64,000 nt of DNA from Pascua guehoae (taxonomy: Eukaryota > Basidiomycota > Tremellomycetes > Trichosporonales > Trichosporonaceae): assembly GCA_001600415.1 (NCBI GenBank), contig BCJX01000012.1, positions 621,163 through 685,162 of the forward strand, in the 5' to 3' direction. The notes under the pieces are model-generated. The model did no database searches and was not told the DNA's origin. It saw only the letters and a list, made by a program, of their open reading frames with translations. Position 1 is the stretch's first letter. The number at the start of each line of letters is the position of its first letter. Positions 22,118 through 32,472 of the stretch are shown one piece after another. The translations under genes were made by a program, and so were the position numbers.

Positions 22118-25100
22118 ATGACACGGGACACAGATACGCTGCGCCCACGCTTCTCGGTGTCGCCCGACGACCTCGAGGACCTGCGTGCAGGTACCCAAGG
22201 TGTGTGCAACCTGGGGATCATACGGGCAGCGCACTCGCCATCCCTCTAGCTTGAACGACGACTACAACTGTATGCTGACACCAGCCCGCGACGCCCGCGA
22301 CCCCCACGCCCACGCCCACACCCACGCCCAATCCCAAGCACAAGCACAAACACAAGCACAAGCCCAAACACAAGCACAAACACAAACACAAGCACAAGCA
22401 CAAGCACAAACCCGCCGACCGAGCCTGCCGCCGATCGGAACGTGGGCGCTCGACACCGAGACGCACGCGTCCCTGCTGAGCGGCAAGATGAACGAGCACC
22501 TCCTAGGCACACTGGGGGAGACGCGGGACAAGCGCGCGCACGCGGCCGCGGTGCATCTCCTGAGCCCCCCCGCCGCGTGGCACGGGTACCACAGCAGCGA
22601 CGAGAGTGACGACGGAGGTGGGGGTGGGGGTGTGGGTGGGGATGGGTGTGGCGGGGGGGGGGGGGTTGGGGGAGGTTCCAAACCGGGACCCACTGGGCGG
22701 AGGGGATCACGCCCGGCGCGCGCGGCAGCGAGGCCCAAACGGCGGTCCCGGTGGCGGCGGCTCCTGACGCTCCCGCTCATCGTGGGCGGGGTGCTTGTCT
22801 TCTTCGCATCGCGGTCGGATGTGCGTCTGGCCCCGGCGTCGAGTCCGAGTCCGGCGTCGTGGAGCAGCTCGAGCAAGCCCGCACTCGCTGCCGACCAAGT
22901 CGAGACGGCCTGGGCGCAGATCCTGGCCAACATTGGCCCCCGGGCGGGTGCCGCCGACGGGGTGATTATCGCGTCGCCCTCGACATCTGACCCCGACTAC
23001 TACTATACCTGGACGCGCGATGCGTCGCTCACGCTCGCGCGCCTCGTGCCCCTCCTCGTCGGCGGTACCTACTACCCCCCCTGGCACCCCATGTCAAGTG
23101 CAGACTCGGCAAAGGCGTCAGAGCCCCTGGTGGAAGACCTGGTACGCGCGTTCATTCGCGCCGACGCAGGGATCCAGACCGAGCCCAACCCCTCGGGCGA
23201 CCTGTATACGGGCGGCCTGGCCGAGCCGAAATTCCACACCAACGGATCTGCGTTCTGGGGCAACTGGGGCCGGCCGCAGCGCGACGGCCCCGCCCTCCGC
23301 GCCCTCGCGCTCGTGCCGTATGCCAACTGGGTGCTCGATCGGGGGTTTCCCCAAGACGTCGAGTTTGTGGAGCGGAATATGTGGGATGCGCACGCGGTGA
23401 GGACGCCGGGGAGCACGGTGAAGAATGATCTCGAGGAGGTGGCGTGTTGTTGGGCGAGGACGACGTTTGATTTGTGGGAGGAGACGTGAGTTTTGTCCGT
23501 GGGGCTGGGGCTGGGGCTGGGGCTGGGGCTGGGGGGGCGGGGGGGGAGAAGGGGGGAGGCGGTAGATGTGTGTGGGCGGGGGCGTGTCGCCGGGATGGGT
23601 GGGCGTACGGTCTGCGGTCTGCGGTCTACGGCATGCGGTCTGCGGGATGCGGGATGCGGGACGCGGATGGTAGGAGCAAGGTATGGGGGTACAAGTTGGA
23701 AATGGGAGAAGCAGGGAATGGGAGTGGAGGCTGGGAATAGGAGTAGGAGCTGATGAGCGTGAGAGAGGCAGGTGGAGAGGGCTCAGAGGGGGTGAGGACA
23801 GGCGAGGAGAGTGGCCCAGTATCGAATGTGGCGTGCTCGAGTGGCCCAGTGCTCAAAGAGGGAATACCTGGGCTGTCCTCACAATGTCCTCTCACTACTT
23901 TCGAGATGTGCTGGAGAGGGGCGGGGGCGATCTGGGACATCCAGGAGGACCAGTGGCGGGGGTGTCCTTGGTCGAATGTTGGTTGCAGTCGAGTGCGGGT
24001 CTGGCTGAGTGTCTGATTGAGGAGTCGAGTCATTGAGTGATCGAGTGGTCGACTGGCCGACTGGTCGACTGGTTGAGAACCGAGTAGTGGAGGAGTCGAG
24101 TCGACGAGGCGAGGAGTCGAGGCGAGGAGTTGAGGAGTTGAGGAGTCGACGAGTTGAGGAATCGAGGAGTTGAGGAGTCGGGGAGTTGAGGAATCGTGGA
24201 GTTGAGGAGTCGGGGAGTTGAGGAGTCGAGGAGTTGAGGAATCGAGGAGTCTGCTGTCCCCAACCGTCCACCGTCTCTCGCTCGAGTGACTACAAGGAAG
24301 TCGAGTTTCGCTCCACGCACCACGCTGAACGCACTACGTTTACTGACCCACAGCGAGGGCACAAACCTCTGGACCGAGGCGCTGTCGCGGCGCGCGCTGC
24401 AGGCCGGCACGCTGCTGGGGACACGCATGGACGACCCCGGGGCCGCGTCGTACTATGCCAACCAGAGCGCGGCGATCGAGGCCGGGCTGGGGCGGTACTA
24501 CGACGCGGAGCGGGGTTACTGGGTAGCGACGCTGCCCATCCCTGCGGGGCGGAGCGGGCTAGACGCGGCGGTGCTACTTGCGGTCGTGCACGCGGGTGCG
24601 CGGAGTGTGAATGCGAGCATGATCGAGCTGTCGCCCACCGACCCGAGCGTGCTCGCGACACTGCGCGCGTTTGTGCTCTCCTTTGACGGCGTGTACGCGG
24701 TCAACGAGGGTAAGTGGACAGACGGCTGGCTCGTCGGCCGCTACGCCGAGGATATCTACGACGGCGTCGGCTTTGCCGGCGGCAATCCATGGTACATTAC
24801 GACATTTACCACGGCGGAGGTCCTCTTCCTCGCCCGTGCCGTGTTCATGGACGCAGGCACCATCCCCCTCCACCCGGCCACGGTGCCGTTCTGGGCCGAC
24901 GTCCTCGATAGGACCCAAGGGGATGTCCCCGCCGACGGAGCGTGGAATGCCGGGTCTAAAGACTACGACGACGCCCTCGCTGCCCTCGACGCCGTGGCGG
25001 GGAGGTTTGTCGCGCACGCCATGGCGACCGTGCCCGACGGGCACATGAGCGAGCAGATTAATCGGTGAGTGGGCGTGCCTGAGGCCATGCTGGCCAGGCG

Positions 25101-25402
25101 CGAGTCTGGCTAGCTGGCATTGGGCTGGGCTGCATGCCAGCCACATGCTGCCTAGGATGCTGTGCTGCGCTTTGCCTGCCAGCCAGATGCAGCCTAGGAT
25201 GTTGGCCTGTACTGTGTCGCGCTGCGCTGCACAACCTAGGCCAGACAAGACGCGGCCACGCGCACAACACCACAACATGTCATCAAGAACGCACACTGAC
25301 GCCAGCACGACGGCACACCAACAAGGCGCCCGCGACCTGACCTGGTCGTACGCGTCGTTTATCGGCGTCACACGCGCCCAGGACGGGATTCTGTACAGTT
25401 AA
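22118..25402 (+). CDS. GH15 glucoamylase, type II membrane-anchored
   Basis: Exons 22118-22190, 22285-23485, 24354-25064 and 25306-25402; 693 aa. Hydrolyses terminal alpha-1,4-glucose of starch, maltodextrin or glycogen. Motifs in order: DPDYYYTWTRDASLTLARLV, GLAEPKFHTNGSAFWGNWGR, PQRDGPALRA, TTFDLWEE (the Glu after DLW is at the general-acid position), AEDIYDGVGFAGGNPWYI, HMSEQI near the C-terminus (general-base Glu position) and ARDLTWSYASF. No starch-binding domain follows. The N-terminus is atypical: a ~190-residue cytosolic-type region with HA/QA repeats and poly-Gly, basic residues, then a hydrophobic segment LLTLPLIVGGVLVFFA, predicting a signal anchor rather than a cleaved signal peptide. 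Intron 2 is 868 nt and minisatellite-filled. It could act at the cell surface or in the secretory pathway or vacuole. Confidence 0.93.
22325..22412 (+). repeat. Hexamer (CACAAG/CACAAA)n coding repeat
   Basis: Tandem 6-mers encode the QAQAQTQAQ segment of the glucoamylase N-terminus. The near-uniform codons indicate microsatellite growth within the frame. Confidence 0.9.
24030..24262 (+). repeat. GAGTCGAGGAGTTGAG minisatellite, glucoamylase intron 2
   Basis: ~230 nt of degenerate 8-/16-nt units (GAGGAGTCG, GAGGAGTTG, GAGGAATCG) within the 868-nt intron. Confidence 0.9.
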
Positions 25403-25404
25403 CG

Positions 25405-25525
25405 GCGTGCCAGTTGGCGTGTGTTGAGCCAGTTGGCGTGTGAGCCAGTTGGCGTGTGTTGAGCCAGTTGGCGTGTGAGCCAGTTGGCGTGTGTTGAGCC
25501 AGCTGGCGTGTGTTGAACCAGCCGA
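25405..25525 (+). repeat. GCCAGTTGGCGTGT tandem array
   Basis: Six or more copies of CCAGTTGGCGTGTGTTGAG alternating with a 16-nt shortened form. It begins three bases after the glucoamylase stop, so it lies in the 3' UTR. Confidence 0.9.
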
Positions 25526-25685
25526 GGCGGGCGGGTCCTGACATTGCACCGGACGCACAGTATCTACAAGACAATGTAAAATATCCCAATCCAGACTTTG
25601 CACCAGCACAGACACACAGTACACAATCTACCAAACTATCCCAGCGGAACCACTCCCCCCGTCCACGCGCACCCGCAACGTCTGG

Positions 25686-26890
25686 CTAGAACGTACTCGA
25701 CCCCGGCCGTAGGCTGAGGCGCTTGGGACGCCTGCCCGTCTCCTCTGCTGCGTGCGTGCGGGCATTGTGTCCCGGCGGATCGTCCCGGCGGGATCCAGTG
25801 GTCCCGTGCTGGTGACGCCGGTGCGTGTGCTCGTGCGCGTGCGCGTGCGCGTGCTCCTGCGTGTGCTTCTTCTGCGAGCGCTCCTTCTGCGCGCTCTCCT
25901 TCCGTGCTCGCTCCTCGTGTGCGCGCTCCTCGTGCGCGCGCTCCTTCTCCCTGTATCCGCGATTGTGTTCGTCCTCGTCCCCGTGTCCGTGGTGTCCGTA
26001 CCCGTCCCCGTGTCCATGGTGTTCGTACCCGTGTCCGTGCCCGTGCCGACCATTGTGCCCGCCGCCTCTGGGCAGAGCCATGTGGCTACTGGGCCCCGGG
26101 GAGGGATCGGGTTCGGTGTCGGGGAGGTACCACGACCCCACGGCGCGTCTGGTGTGAGCTGGTTTTGGGGGTGCTTTGGGGGATCGCCATCGGGTGGTGC
26201 GTTTGGGTCCATCCTTGGAGTCATGGGGGGAGGCGGGGTGCGTTGGAGTCACAGAAGGCGGGAGAGGATGGTCCTTGTCCACCTGTCCACTTGCCACTTG
26301 CCACTTGCCACTTGCCACTTGTACACTTCCACTTGTACACTTCCACTTGTACACTTCCGCGTGGATACTTGGTTACTTGGACTTGGATGCTTGGATACTT
26401 GTCCACTTGTCCACTTCCACTTGTCCCCTCGTCCCCCTTGTCCCCTCGTCCCCCGTGTCCCAATCCCCCCCATCCCCCCAATCCCCCCAATCGTCCCCTT
26501 GTCCCAATCGCCCCAACCGTCCCAATCGTCACCCCCCCCGCCCCCCATTATCCTCCCCACCCATCCCACCCCACACCCCACACCCCACACCCCAAACCCC
26601 ACACCCCACGCCCCCCTCCCCCGCCTCAGCACTCACCGCTGCCCATCCCCCGCCGCCGCCCAACTCATACGTCTGCCACTGGCATCCCTCGCACCGCTGG
26701 CCGCACGTTGGGCCTGTGGTTCTGCCCGCGATTCGGCCCGTGGCGGTTCGCGCTCGCGCTCGTGCTCGAGCTCGGGCTCGTCGGCGCGCCTCCATGCCGA
26801 CGTCGTCGCGCGGCGGGCGAAGAGGGCGCGCAGGTGGGCGCGCCACGATGGTTCGGGTGGCGGGAGGGGCGGGAGGGGTCGGTCGGACAT
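25686..26890 (-). CDS. His-rich hypothetical protein
   Basis: Proposed two-exon gene, function not recognised. Exon 1 is 26890-26637 ([17 protein letters not shown]..., Arg/Glu-rich), ending at a good donor (GTGAGT). Exon 2 runs from about 26285 to the stop at 25686. It contains HGHGHGYEHHGHGDGYGHHG, a charged EERAHEERARKESAQKERSQ helix-like part, then EHAHAHAHEHTHRRHQH and a basic tail ending RPGSSTF. His/Gly runs could bind metal ions, but no catalytic domain is visible. The exact acceptor cannot be fixed because the intron's 3' end lies in a repeat offering many AAG sites (TGGCAAG). It is convergent with glucoamylase. Low-complexity composition is the main reason for caution. Confidence 0.4.
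26278..26420 (+). repeat. CCACTTG-based tandem repeat
   Basis: Units CCACTTG, CCACTTGTACACTT and CTTGGATACTTG repeat many times; C-rich GTCCCC(C)TT units follow to ~26530. On the minus strand each unit supplies a potential AAG acceptor. Confidence 0.85.
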
Positions 26891-28587
26891 GCGTGGTGCG
26901 GTGGTGTTGGGGGTTGGGGGTTGGGGATTGGTGTGGTTGGGGACTTGGGGGTGGGCCGGTGGTCTGGGCCGTGGTCTGGGATGGGATGTGGTGGGATGTG
27001 CTGGGATGTGCCGGGATGTGCTGGGAAGTGGGAATGAGACAGGACCCAGCGTCGAGTGGATTCCGGGGACGTCGACGGGCGCTCTTGGTGTATCGCTGGC
27101 GGTGTCGTGTGCAGAGTAGGATGGAATAAGTATGAGGCCGACAAGATTGGATGTCATGTTTGTGCCGTGTTGTTTGTGTATCCTGTATCCTGTATCCTGT
27201 ATCCTGCGTCCTGCGTCCTGCGTCCTGCATGCTGTTTCAGATGGGTCTGTGCATACGAGGACCGTGCGCAGGGCGCGCCGGGTCGGTGTTGGTTGGTGGC
27301 GAGGACGCGTCGGATCGCGTCGGAGCGCGTGGCGGTGGGTGCCAAATGCCACATGCCACATGCCACACTCTGACGCGTCTCCTGGCACCAACACTCACAC
27401 TCACACTCGCACTTGCACGTTCCCGACACCAACACTCGCACGGTGACATTGAGCACTGCACGTTCCAGATTCGTGGTACCCCGCCCCATGCAGACGCTTG
27501 GGGGTATGTATCGTGCTGGCCTGTGCCCGTGGTGCATATGCGCCTGGGGGAACTCGAGCACGGAACGGATGTAGCCTGCATGGAACAACTCCATGGAACG
27601 CCCATAAACATCTGTACAGTATGGAGCGCCTGCGGTGTGTCTGAGCACAAAGCGGTAGCGGCAAGGTACAGTACATCACCAAATCGGCATGTCGACAGGA
27701 TCCCAGGTATCAGTCGGATGCTGGCTAGCTCGTCCGGCTTCAGCAGGCTGATGACGAGGTGCATCCGGCCTTGACAAGTGGGACGAGGTAGTACCGCTTT
27801 CCCGAACACCTAGAAGACGAGATTCCAGAGCAATGTTCGCGATCGCCCAACCCTAATAAACTCATAATGTCATGTGCTGCCAGGTGCTGCAATGTCGGCA
27901 TGTCGGCCGTGAGGCCATGTCTGCTGACATGCTGATCCGGCGTTGGACACATACTTCCAGGCACGAACACAAACACAAACGCATGCATATTCGTTACACC
28001 CATGCGTCAGCGTGCGTTTCGGGACCCGGGGGCGTGCACTGGTTTGTGCGAGCAGCGCTGGGTCACCTGCTTGAGCTTGTGAGTATTCTTTGTGGGGTGG
28101 TCACCTGCTTGAGCTAGTGTTGCGAGTATTCTTTGTGGGGTGGGGATGCCGAGACGGCGTGATCATGCTTCAATATGTGCCTTTGCTGCACACGACTTCT
28201 TCCATATGTGCCGTTGCTGCACACTGCTTGTCCTCTTGGGCTGTGACAGTAAGAGTGTGAGGACTGCAGCGATATGCCTCGCTTGTGTGCTATTCTGGGT
28301 GTATGAACCAGCTTGGTGTAGGTTGAGCGGGTTGTCAAGGCTTGACAGGAGTGACCGCCGAGACGCCAATCTTGATCTTGAACGATGCGGTGGGAACGTA
28401 TATATGAGCAGGCAGGCGAGGGGGTGACCCCCTTTGGCAGTCGCCATTCATCGCCTGCGAGTCACACAACCCACCACACCACACCACTGCCACCCACCGC
28501 CCACCACCCACCACACGCAGCACCTTCAGCACCAACCGTCACCCCAAACTGCACCTTCAGCACCAACACCCAAAACAGCCAACCCCC
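26891..28587. other. Repeat-rich intergenic
   Basis: ~1.7 kb without a supported gene. It has a GGGATGTG array near 26980-27030, a heptamer (CCTGTAT/CCTGCGT)n at 27177-27235, two ~40-bp direct repeats at 28062-28099 and 28100-28142, and a second pair (CATATGTGCC-TTGCTGCACAC) at ~28175-28220. A TATATA box at 28399-28404 lies ~185 nt before the next start codon. Confidence 0.6.
27177..27235 (+). repeat. (CCTGTAT)n/(CCTGCGT)n heptamer array
   Basis: Seven to eight consecutive 7-mers shifting from CCTGTAT to CCTGCGT. Confidence 0.9.
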
Positions 28588-29064
28588 ATGAAGACCCTCC
28601 TCACCCTCCTCGCCCTCCTCTCCCTCCTCTCCCTCCTCCCCCTCACCCCCGCCGCGGCAATCTTCACCTGGGGCCCCTTCCGCGTCAAGCCCTCATCGGG
28701 CCTCAACTGCCGCTCGGGCCCCGGCACATCCCACGGCGTCGTCATTGCCATCCCCTACGGGACACGCGTGTACATGGGCTGCCAGCGTAGTGGCACGCGC
28801 GTCGAGGGCAACAATGTCTGGGACTATGTGCTGTACAGGGGCAAATCGTGCTATGTCGCCGACGCGCATCTGTCCACGGGGCATGCGGGGCGGTACCCTG
28901 GTGTCCTGACGTGTGGGACGCATGGGCTGCCGGGGAGGCGCGGGGTGGAGGTTGGGCTTGATGGCCGTGAGGTTGACCTCGACGTCCGCGAGATCGACCT
29001 CGACGCCCGCGAGGTCTGGGACGGTGTCGAGCGCGCCGTCCCGGGCGACGCGGATGTCGCGTAG
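28588..29064 (+). CDS. Small secreted SH3b-like protein
   Basis: Single-exon 158-aa protein. Residues 1-24 are a textbook signal peptide (MKTLLTLLALLSLLSLLPLT, then PAAA). The next ~75 residues look like a bacterial-type SH3 (SH3b) fold: KPSSGLNCRSGPGTSHGVV, IPYGTRVYMGCQ, VWDYVLYRGKSCYVADAHL. The N-R-SGPGT-H signature is typical of extracellular SH3b domains. Four Cys could make disulfides. The last ~50 residues are unlike the rest, Asp/Arg/Val-rich with GREVDLDVREIDLDAREV, a short internal repeat. Similar fungal secreted SH3 proteins exist, but their roles are not established and no enzyme domain is attached. A TATA-like box (28399) and pyrimidine-rich leader precede it. Homology is inferred from the motif only. 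Confidence 0.75.
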   Translation: MKTLLTLLALLSLLSLLPLTPAAAIFTWGPFRVKPSSGLNCRSGPGTSHGVVIAIPYGTRVYMGCQRSGTRVEGNNVWDYVLYRGKSCYVADAHLSTGHAGRYPGVLTCGTHGLPGRRGVEVGLDGREVDLDVREIDLDAREVWDGVERAVPGDADVA

Positions 29065-29598
29065 ACCACGGCGCACGCATAACCGCTCTTTTGTCGCGCG
29101 GTCGTTGACGCTCATGCCGTTCATGTCGCGCTTCTCTACGCCAAAAACACACAGACTACGAAATCGTTACGAACCACCGACGCCACCACCGACATCGAGA
29201 CGCTGCAACCAATCGTGTATTCAAAACAATAAGTAATGAATGATGAATAACGTTGTCCGATCCTGCAAGATGCCCATTCGCACTCCTGAATAGTGTAGGT
29301 CAGTATGCGAGTAGGCAGCCGGCCACCTGAGGACGTCAAGTGCAACGATGAATTGCATGTTCAGAGATGATGGCGCTAGGCTCTCCTTGACGGAAGCGTA
29401 CCGAGTCACTGCGGCACGTGATGGCATGCGTGGTTCCCACTGACCCGCTCGCCGCACCCCTCTCACCAAGTGACCCGGACACAGCAGCGACAAGCAAATA
29501 GCCACAAAGCACGTCCGTCATTGGGGTCGCTGCGGACTTCTATGGCAGGTCGGGGTTACTTACTTTATGCTCTCCCGGACCAATGAAAAAGCCACAAC

Positions 29599-29631
29599 CA
29601 CGTGACCCCAACGTGGCGTTCTGGTCACGTG
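29599..29631. promoter_or_regulatory. Inverted pair of CACGTG E-boxes
   Basis: CACGTGACC (29599-29607) and GGTCACGTG (29623-29631) form a perfect 9-bp inverted repeat with a 15-nt spacer. CACGTG is the Cbf1/bHLH core. Which gene it would control is unclear. Confidence 0.6.
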
Positions 29632-32436
29632 ATCCGGCTCGACGAAAAGCAAAAAAGCCCACCCCCACCCGTCCGAAGACGGGCAGAGATGGGCTAGTTG
29701 CTCAACGGCCAGACGGTTCTCGAAGAGGCCCGGGAGGCTATTGTAATAATAATAGGGGAGGAAGGATAGGTAGGTAGGTAGAGGAGGGAGAGGAGAGAAG
29801 AATAATAAGGGAGTGCGGAGAGAAGAATAAAGGGTAAGGAGGAGGTAGGTAGTAATGAGAAGACGGGTGTCAACATCATGCCCCAAACGACAAAACAACT
29901 GGACCGCTTGCGCACCCTTACGATGAACCCAGTGACCATTGACGGCCGATGTGCAACAAAGGAATATCTTGTGGTCGCTGGATCCACGGGGTGCGGGTGC
30001 GTTTCGAGTCGTGGGATAGCCGACGATGGTTCTTTTCGCTCGCGGTGCGCCGTAAATATGATTGGCGGAGATCGAGACCGAGATCGCTGATCTGGCCCTC
30101 TCTGTTTATCTTTCGGATGGGCGGCGCGAACGGCAGCGGAGTTGCCAGCTGCTGTCTGTTGGTTGTGTTTTCTTCCAACGGATTGAAATCTGGAGGTTTT
30201 GTGGTTTGGGGTGGTCGGGCAGAATTCCAACGCCACAACCCGGCTCACATGGTTCTCGCTCACGCACACGGGTCGAGGGCGCGGGCACATCATCCGGACC
30301 CACAGACATGGGCTCGGCGAGAGGTACGACGCGTCCGGAGGTGGACCGTAGTTATGCTCGCGAATGCAGCTAGGCGGGGGAAGGCAATTCTACCCGGGAA
30401 AGGAAAAAAGAAAGGCGACGATGAAGAAGAAACGCGAATTCACCTTGGAAAAAGGTTTGTTCGGTTATCGACTCGGGTTGTCTTCTTTTTTGTGGTTTTA
30501 TTTTTCCCCGGTTGTGCAGATAGTATACTTTCGTGTCTGGCCAACGGTGACGGACAAAGAGAGCAAAAGAGATTACTCAGCTGACGCGTTTGCGTTGGTT
30601 GTGTTTCGGTTGCAAGGCTGTCGTCTTTCTTTTTTCTTCCGCCAAAGGAAACAAAATAAAGTGATCCCCCAGTTTCAATAAAAAGTCCAACTTGGCCTTT
30701 CGTCTTCACAGGTCGTTGGACCTCGACGGCGCTTCTGTTTCTGTATTCTGGTTTTCTGCACTGCGAAGAAAAAAGGAATGGGCTCAGAGGAACCTCACCT
30801 TGGGCACGGTGGGTCGCACATGCGGCCGACACTGACCTGGCGGTCGTGGGGGCATGCGTGTGGCGGATCCCGACATCTGGGCGTGGCCGACTAAACGGAC
30901 GGTCCACAGCAGCCAGTGTTTCGAATGTGTGCGCGGCCAGTCCACGCTGGCGTACTCGAGCTTGCGAGTGGGGTAGCTGGTGGTGTGTCGAGAGAGTAGA
31001 GTGAATGAAGGAGTGAATGTTAAGAGATAGTGGGTGTTGAACAAGACCGAGTTGGGTGGGCGATGGGTTATATGGATGGGAGGAGTGGTGGTGGGGCAGT
31101 GGGTGGGATAAAGTGGCGAGTGTGGCGCCAGGGGGACAGTTTATTAGACACTCACCCCCCGTCAGCCAGACGCTAGCGATTGCGACTAAACACACACTAA
31201 GCGGCACGGGCGCAGAGACAAAGAGACAATGGCAAGGCCCCTGCGCCCCCCTGCCAGGCTTTTTCCTCCTTCCTTCCCCCCTTTCTTGCCTCCTCAACCT
31301 TGGGCCCCTCGCTTCCTCTGCCATGGCGCCGATATGACCGCACCAACTGGGGGAAAATTGGGGGATTTTCAGGGACCATTGCCAATATTCCATCACACAT
31401 TGCCAATATGGCCACTAGGGTAAACCGATCCCCCTTTTCCTCTGCTATCGCGCCCCCTAGCGCCCACCCCCCCTGCGCGTCACCGCCCTGGCACGCCGAC
31501 GCAGCCCTCGCACACGCAGCTAGAGTCACGCAAGCGCGCACAGACCGCCAGCGCACGGTGTGTTTGTGTGGGTGGATTGGGTGGCAAGGTTCCGTGGCAC
31601 GGTGGCACCGCGGTCGCCCTGGGCCTTGGCTGTTCCATACGGCTTGCGCCACCAAACACCAAAAAGCCAAGCAAAAAAGTGGCACCCAGCCAGTGCAGGC
31701 CAGCAGCAAAGGAGGGGGCTCGGGCCGCCACGGCCGCCAGCAACGGCAAAACGGTTCAGGCCGGACGCGCGGGCGTTGCCACCATCAGCCACCAATTGCT
31801 TCCAAGCCCCAGAATCCCCGACCTGGAACCTTTGCTGGCTGGCATTTGGCAGGCCTGGCAGCTGGCAGGCTCGCTGGGCGGGCGAGCACGTCAGCTTGCA
31901 GCGGAAGCAAATCCCCAGATACTTGTCGGGCCGCACCGGCCGCCACACTGCACGCGCGCTGCACGGAATCAGGACGGGATCTCTCTCGGGGATCGGAGAA
32001 GGTGCGAGCAGGCACGAGGCCCCCGGTCCCAAATGGACGCGGTGGATGCGGGGGGGGTGTGGGACCTGTACGGTCGTCGTCGGCGTGGCCCCCAAATGGC
32101 AAAGGCAAAGCGCCAATCGCCACCGGCCACCCGGGTCCACCGTCCAGAGTCCATGGGCACACCGCCCACCGGCCCGCGTCGGGCACGCACAGCCATGGAC
32201 ACCGCCCATCCCGCGCGTCCGGGGTATACCAAGTCGGGCCGTCATCTGACACGGGACCAAATTTCGCCAGACCCATTCGGCATGATTGCATCGACTGGTG
32301 GCTAATGCAGGCTAGTGGCTGGTGGCAGGTGCCAAACATGACACATGCGACGTGGGCGATGCATAGGCGATGCACCGGGGAGAGCCATGGTTTGGACAGC
32401 CTTGTTTGGGACATGTTTGGAACCCCTCCAGTGGCT

Positions 32437-32472
32437 GTGATTGCTGTGATTGCTGTGATTGCTGTGATGCGA
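32437..32472 (+). repeat. TGTGATTGC 9-mer repeat
   Basis: Three to four direct copies of GCTGTGATT. Confidence 0.8.

Noticed and set aside
29680..29745. tRNA-like segment near GGCTAGTTGCTCAACGGCC
   Set aside because: No B-box match (GGTTCGANTCC) and no acceptor-stem pairing.
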